NCBI RefSeq assembly: GCF_002878395.1 | Contig: NC_061112.1 | Coordinates: forward strand, 39,608,851 to 39,672,850 | Direction of reading: 5' to 3' | DNA length: 64,000 bases | From: Capsicum annuum | Taxonomy: Eukaryota > Streptophyta > Magnoliopsida > Solanales > Solanaceae | Shown here: positions 58,181 through 64,000 of the stretch, piece by piece | Layout: the number at the start of each line of letters is the position of its first letter | Numbering within the stretch: position 1 is the first letter of the stretch | Notes under the pieces: generated by a model | The model's database searches: none | Seen by the model: the letters and a program-made list of their open reading frames with translations, nothing else | What the model was told of the DNA's origin: nothing | Position numbers and translations under genes: made by a program

Positions 58181-58720
58181 GCCTGCTTGTGTTGCCTTCT
58201 TCAGCTGCTTTAATCATAATTTTACTATATTACCCTAATTAATTACTATAGGTTATTTATGCATTAAAAAATTTATAATATTTAATAAAAAATATAAAAT
58301 CCATATAAAATAAAGGGCAATAAGCAGGCACGTCTTCGAAATGCCAGATTGTGTTGCCTGATGCAGTTGCTTCAATCGTAATTTTACTATATTACCCCTA
58401 ATTAATTACTATAGGTTATTTAAGTATTACAAATTTATAATATTTAATAAAAATATAAAATAGACATAAAATAATAATTTACCTTTTGATTATTTAAATT
58501 AACTTGATATCTTATATGAGACTCATTTATGCTTTTCCACAAGTATTTTTTATTGTAATTTTATTATATCACTTCTAATTAGTTATTATATGTCATGGAA
58601 GACATGTTTTCTTCACTTTTTCATTCGTGATTTTATTATATCACCCCTAATTAATTATTATGGTTCCATTAAAAAAATTAATATTTCATAAAATAGACAC
58701 AAAATGATATGTCAACATAA
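58146..58720. repeat. Degenerate direct repeat of about 160 bp
   Basis: 'TGTGTTGCCT..T.CAG.TGCTT' followed by 'aattttactatattaccc.taatt' and 'aattactataggttattta' occurs at about 58188 and 58350. Two shorter relatives lie at about 58550 and 58625. A TA run precedes the first copy. Confidence 0.75.
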
Positions 58721-58929
58721 AACATTCGTTGACTATCGAAATTATATATATGTCACATAGGCTGACTTTCAAAATTATATCAGTTGCACTTAAATTGGAA
58801 TAGAAGAAAAAGTATTATGAATCACAATAATTAAAAATTATAATTATTTTAATAATTAATCATCCAAATTACATTTGTGGCACATAAATTGAGACAAGAA
58901 AATAATATATATACGGGTCCTTCAATGTC

Positions 58930-59125
58930 TAGTATGTGTGTGGGTATATGTATGTATGTATGTATGTATGTACATATATATATATATACATATATATATA
59001 TGTATGTATATATGTATGTATGTATATATATACATATGTATATATATATATATATACATATGTATATATATATTTACATATGTATTTATGTGTATATCTC
59101 TCTCTCTCTCTAAATATATAAATAT
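58930..59125. repeat. TG/TATG/TA microsatellite
   Basis: Compound repeat ending in (TC)n. Frames of Tyr, Ile, Cys and Met through it are composition only. Confidence 0.95.
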
Positions 59126-59199
59126 ATATATGTATTATTTATATTACCGTTTGAGTATAAGTTATATTATTTATACTAAATACTGTATTCCTAATGTGC

Positions 59200-61259
59200 A
59201 GAACGAAAAAAATGTGAAGATAAAAAGTTATAGAGCAACAATTGTACAAAAGAATATTAAAGTTGAAAACAAAATGGGGAAAATGATTAAAATTTTAAGG
59301 ACTTACCGCGCCTACACATTGATTCCTCAATTAAAGACTACACTCCTAGCCATCTGGAGTGTAGAGTGCACATATTTCTTGCTTTGTTACAATTAACAAA
59401 AGGACATGTGACATGCTCTACTTGCATCCGATCACAAAGGACCCAATTAGTGTTATCACATTGCCACCCAAATCTCAACATTCTTCTTTGGTAAGTAATT
59501 TACCCTTCATTGCAAGCCACGTAAGAAATCTGTGTTTTGGAAGTAACACCCTGCTCCACACCAATGCATGCCCTCTCTGAGTAGGTCTTTGGCTCAAGAG
59601 AGCAAAATAGCTCTTGGAAATGGAATACAATACTGATTCTGTAAGTTGATATCTATTTGAGTGGTACTATGATTGCATGCCCAACTTGATTTTGTTGAGC
59701 TGTTTCCAGTACCAGTTGTAATCCTGGGGAGGGACATGAGCCCAAAAATCTTCTCCATCCTTCATATATATACTAAGAACCCATTTCACCCAAAATATAT
59801 CCTTTTTCTGGTACATCTACCACATTAATTTCCCAATAGCAACAATATTCCATAATTTATAGGTTTTAAGTTGAGACCGCCTTCTTCCTTTGAGCAGCAT
59901 ACATGACACCATTTATCCAAAGCAAACTTCTTCTTTTCTTCTATATCACTCCATAAGAATTTTCTACATTGTACTTTTACTAGCTTGACTACACTCTGAA
60001 GAAGCAGTAGTGCAGCACTCTAAAAGTTCTGTAAAGTAAACACCACAGAATTCACTATTTAGAGTCTACCAGTATAGGAGAAGTGTCTAGTTGAGGTAAC
60101 TCTCAACTTAGCAGTAATATTGGTACCGAGCTACTGACAATCCAATTAAGACCACTTCTTGTTGGAGAGTGATAGACCTAGATATCTGAATGGAAGAGCA
60201 CCTACTTGGAACCCTGTCCTCTCAAGTAACCTCTTTTGTACCTATGAATTCATCCCAACAATATAGATGTTGAATTTATAAGAGTTTGTAGACAAGACTA
60301 TAATTTCAGAAAAATGATAGATTGCCTCCATAATCCTATTTATTGATGCTTCATTCCCCTCGCAGAAGATCATCTGCAAAGGTGAGATGAGTTAACTGGT
60401 GATTGCTGTATATGGGATAATATTTGAAATCAGGCAATTTTCTCATTCTGCTAAGAACTATTGAGAAGTATTCAATTACTAAGACAAATTACAAGGGGAA
60501 AATGGGATCCCCTTGTCTCAATCCTCTATTACCTAAGAATAAGCCACGTTCAACACCATTAATCTTTGCTGTGTATGTAGTAGTTATCACATACACCATA
60601 ACTAGCTAGATAAAATTAGGGGGAATATATTACCAAACAATATTTCCTCCTCAAATTCCAACCTCACCATGTCATATGCCTTCCTCAAATCTATCTTCAT
60701 GAGGTATCTAGGGGAAGTTTTTCTCGTATAATGCCTCAAAATATCATGACACATCAGGATATTCTATGTAAGAGACCTATGTTGAACAAAAGCAGTCTGA
60801 CTGGAACTTATTCGAATACATACCTTCTTTAACCTACTACAATGCAGTTTAGAAATACATTTATATAAAGTGTTGTTGCATGATATAGGTTTGAACTGGC
60901 TAGCATTTTTAGGTTTCTCAATTTTTGGAATAAGAGTTACCATAGTTATATTAATTTGCTTCAATAGCTTCCCAGTTTGGCAAAATTCATGAACAATAGA
61001 AAAACTATCCTAACCAATAACATTCCATGAATCTTAAAAAAATCCACTTCCATATCCATCTGGTCCAGGGCTTTTATTTATATTCACGCTCTATATTACC
61101 TTCTTAACTTTTGCATTAGTAACAAGCTCTAGTAATTAGAATTGCTGCTCCTCACTCAATTTAGGTATTTGCTCATAGATCAAGCTGCTTGACTTGGTCC
61201 TTGGCCCTCCAGTAGTGCCAAGTAACTTCTCATAATATGCTACAATAATGCTAGCTATC
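59200..61259 (-). pseudogene. LINE (non-LTR retrotransposon) reverse transcriptase relic
   Basis: On the minus strand: TLIPKIEKPKNASQFKPISC and NTLYKCISKLHCSRLK (about 60950-60840), SSQTAFVQHRS, then LPDFKYYPIYSN and HLTFADDLLL with the FADD catalytic motif (60389-60361). A zinc-binding C-terminal region (zf-RVT-like, RFGWQCDNTNWVLCDR) lies near 59480-59430. These are plant L1-type LINE blocks in order. Stops and shifts break it. Its 5' part is cut off at 61259 by the third gypsy element's LTR. Confidence 0.8.
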
Positions 61260-63785
61260 TGACACGATCCGAACCAGGGCCTTATCGTAATGGGCATTCC
61301 AAGTTCAACCAGGATCAGAGACCACCTCCGTTACCCAACCCAACCTCCCAATATGAAACCTTGAGTCAGATGAATTTCAAATATATAACAAGATAGCATT
61401 TATATAATATCCAGACTCTGGATAGGTCTATAACCATGACCAACCCAAACTAGTTCAACCATCCATTTCAAACCAACAACCATAACCAAACCAATATAAA
61501 AACTAAGTTCCTATCCATAATATAACATAAAAGGATGGAACAATCATAAATTCAGTCAAACGGTATCAATCCCAATACCAATGCCAATACTAAGGCTGAC
61601 ACCAATACCGACACCGCCCATTCCAAACATAGTAGTCACACAAAGCCTCTAAATAAATGAAAAACAATATCCGAATGGGACATGCCCCCAACCATAGCCA
61701 AAACCAATATCCATAAAATGACCAAAGTATGTAAAGACATCATGATATGAAATAGAGCCTTTCGGAATATGAAAGCTCACCACTTTAATCCAATTGCTGA
61801 TCCCGAATTCGATCACTATGTTGGAGGAGTAGATTGGTTGGTCCCTGCATCTCGTGGGGATACAGCCACCCAAAGACGGGTTAGTGGGTAAATTCCAGCA
61901 AGTATTCAGGATAGGGATAAAGTACTGCTAACCTTTAAACCAAATAAACCAATCATATGCATTCACAACCATGCAATAGTTTAATGCATTTAAAACCATT
62001 AACTTGGGTATGTATAGCTTAACCACCAGAACCATGCACCAGTTATATGGGTCCAGTGTAACCCCTTAAACGGGCCCCGATGCGTGTAGTTGTACGAATC
62101 AGAGATGCCATAGGAGTAGGGGATCCTCGTGTACCCTTCGCTCTCCATAATACATATATATAAGTGTTAGGGGATTCTCATGTACCTCATATGGTCATCA
62201 TGACCCAATCCTTATGTCGTCAAACATAAGTTTGCAGTGTCCGTCTATTAGACTAACACCTTCACGGTTAGCTATCACACCCTGCCATTATTGCCCAATT
62301 AAAACCATTACCACATTACCAAGACCACCATTCCATTTGTCATTAACTAAGGCTATAAATAGTGGTATCATCATACCGACTATAGCTTGCAAGCAATGTC
62401 CTTAGCCAACTTTTTATGAAAAAGGGATTCTCATATACCCATAGATTAAATTATTGAGTTGACTTGAGGGAATCTCGTGTACCCCATAGGTGTACCATTA
62501 TTACGTTTAATTGGGGGATTCCCTTATACCCCACAAGGCTTTCAATTAAACAAACCATAAGCACCAAGAATTTACCATTTAACTATTTCAAACCATTTAA
62601 ACCATTTGTACCATTTAGGATTCAATTACCAAGTTATACCATGAAATAGTTTCATTAGAAGTCCAATAATATAGTAAAAGCTTTCTCATAGACATTTTAT
62701 CAAACACATTGGGGGCATAGTGTTTCAAAAATCAAAACCAAGTGCCAATTAACCATTCCTATGAAACCAAATATCCAAACTACTATTAAAATATGTAAAT
62801 CCATAATTAAAACATGGGAAAACCATAACCAAGAATTTATAACCAAAAACCCAACATATATTTGAAAACCTAAAACCATACAACAATTATGCCATGAAAA
62901 CAATTCATAAAACATGCCTTTAGTTGAAACTAACCCAAAACCATGCAACAATTATGCTATGAAAACAATTCATAAAACATGACTTTAGTTGGAACTGATA
63001 ATGAGAGAGAAGTATCTTTCCTTATATTATAAAGATGATGGAAAGAAATCACCCATACTAGCCCCAAACTGATCCTCTAGATAAAACCCTAGCCTTCCTT
63101 TACCCAAGAGTCTTAGAGAGAATTTGAGAGAGTTTCTAAGTGTTTAAGTTTAGAATATTAGAGAAAATGATGTTCCAAAAGAGTTATAAGTCGTGGGGCC
63201 TTAAGAGGTTAAGGAGGGAAATGTTCAGATTACCCCCACTTAAACTGTATAAAAATCCAGTAGGAGGGTACCACCATCCCATACCAGTTGTACCTCAGCA
63301 TAGGAGTGGTACCCACCGCTCGTACCCTAGGCCTCTCCTTGGACCCCAACACTGTCCATCATATGACCATCCAAGCCAAGGCGTATCCAATCATGCGACA
63401 TATACCCTTGACCCGTAACCATCATAGAATGGAAATCAAAGAGAATTTTGGACTCTGTCTACCATACAAGTCAATGGTATGAATCATACCCTATCTTACA
63501 GCTCATGGAAAGTCACTCGTACTCGAATCCAAGTTAAGTTGCCAAGTTTCAGATTAAGTTTAGGAGAAACCAAACTATACGAATTGCTACCCACCATACG
63601 ACTCATACCTACCCAAGTCGTATCCATTCCAAAAACCAATCCAACCCAACAAACAACATTGGTTAGCATACGACTAGCCCATACTAACCGTACCCCATCA
63701 TACGACTAGGACCCCCCAGTCGTATGATATCCAGAAACTAGAAATGTGGGAAATTTTCTAAGGTTCCAAAACCCAGGGTGTTACA
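61260..63785 (-). repeat. 3' LTR of a third gypsy element, minus strand
   Basis: Plus-strand edges TGACACGATCC (61260) and GGGTGTTACA (63785), so on the minus strand it starts TGTAACACCC and ends CGTGTCA. The purine tract GTAGGGGAGAC lies just outside at 63786-63796. It contains 'TACGACT.' words like the other gypsy LTRs. The left target duplication would be CTATC (61255-61259). Confidence 0.8.
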
Positions 63786-64000
63786 GTCTCCCCTACTAGG
63801 ATTATGCATCCCAAAATGACGGTAGGGTAAGAACAAGCACGAGTTGTTGAATTATTAAGCATCAATCTAGCATTTAACCAAGTTAGAAAACAAAGATGTG
63901 ATAATGAACACATACCTTCTGCATGAATATCTAGAGCAAAAAATAAGTATGGATACTTGAACTTTATGTCCTCTTTCTCTTCCCAAGTAGCCTCTTCCAC
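63786..64000 (-). mobile_element. C-terminus of the third gypsy polyprotein (element continues beyond the window)
   Basis: Minus strand reads VEEATWEEKEDIKFKYPYLF from the window edge, the chromodomain-type end of a Tekay/Del polyprotein, then a tail to about 63900. Only this end lies inside the window. Confidence 0.75.

Noticed and set aside
56592..59396. Cys/Tyr/Ile/Met-rich ORFs resembling small cysteine-rich proteins
   Set aside because: Cys comes from TGT in TATG/TG microsatellites (56594-56790, 58930-59125); there is no signal peptide or spacing pattern.
62214..63709. Several plus-strand ORFs of 60 to 92 codons
   Set aside because: They lie in the LTR of the third gypsy element, antisense to it, with no protein features.
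1..64000. tRNA, rRNA or snRNA genes
   Set aside because: I found no cloverleaf or conserved rRNA words; the only A/B-box pair belongs to the SINE at 25133-25315.

Overview
The window looks like a gene-poor, transposon-rich stretch of a plant nuclear chromosome. It is AT-rich, with intron-containing gene relics, Ty1-copia and Ty3-gypsy elements nested in each other, a LINE, SINEs, hAT- and Mutator-type TIR elements and many AT microsatellites. The family is most likely Solanaceae. Capsicum is my best guess, resting on DUF1985/Ulp1-protease genes accompanied by a CTGTTGCAACAG-type 21-bp repeat and on Au/TS-like SINE sequence. This is inference from memory, not a search result. Two 100-N assembly gaps are present (25915-26014 and 28924-29023).

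Layout. 1-4340: gene-free LTR-type sequence. 4369-4665: a short unrecognised ORF. About 4690-24060: a 19-kb block with weakly similar inverted ends. It holds two convergent, decayed Ulp1-protease genes (6488-9960 plus; 10549-13983 minus), a six-copy 181-bp tandem repeat (15043-16107), a 3.2-kb inverted repeat (17560-20805), one small intact coiled-coil gene (22558-22767) and at least nine clusters of a 21-bp palindromic minisatellite.

24.5-56.5 kb: a cluster of secreted six-cysteine, defensin-like (NCR/DEFL-type) peptide genes opened up by transposons. Copy 1 is an orphan signal-peptide exon at 24603. Copy 2 (25019-30175) has a SINE and a Mutator-like TIR element in its intron and a 2.8-kb hAT-type element in its second exon. 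Copy 3 is a decayed first exon at 38475. Copy 4 (55886-56436) is intact, but its upstream sequence has been replaced by a truncated gypsy LTR. Between copies 2 and 4 lie a full-length Ty1-copia element (31672-37776, target duplication GAAAT), a truncated copia relative (38540-40815), and a plus-strand gypsy element (40820-55880). That gypsy element is split inside its protease by a complete minus-strand gypsy element (41078-50958, target duplication GATTG).

56.5-64 kb: microsatellites, a 110-bp tandem repeat, a minus-strand LINE relic (59200-61259), and the 3' end of a third gypsy element (61260-64000) that runs out of the window.

The only genes that look able to make protein are the small coiled-coil gene at 22558 and the defensin-like peptide gene at 55886. 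All other coding sequence is transposon-derived or carries stops and frameshifts.
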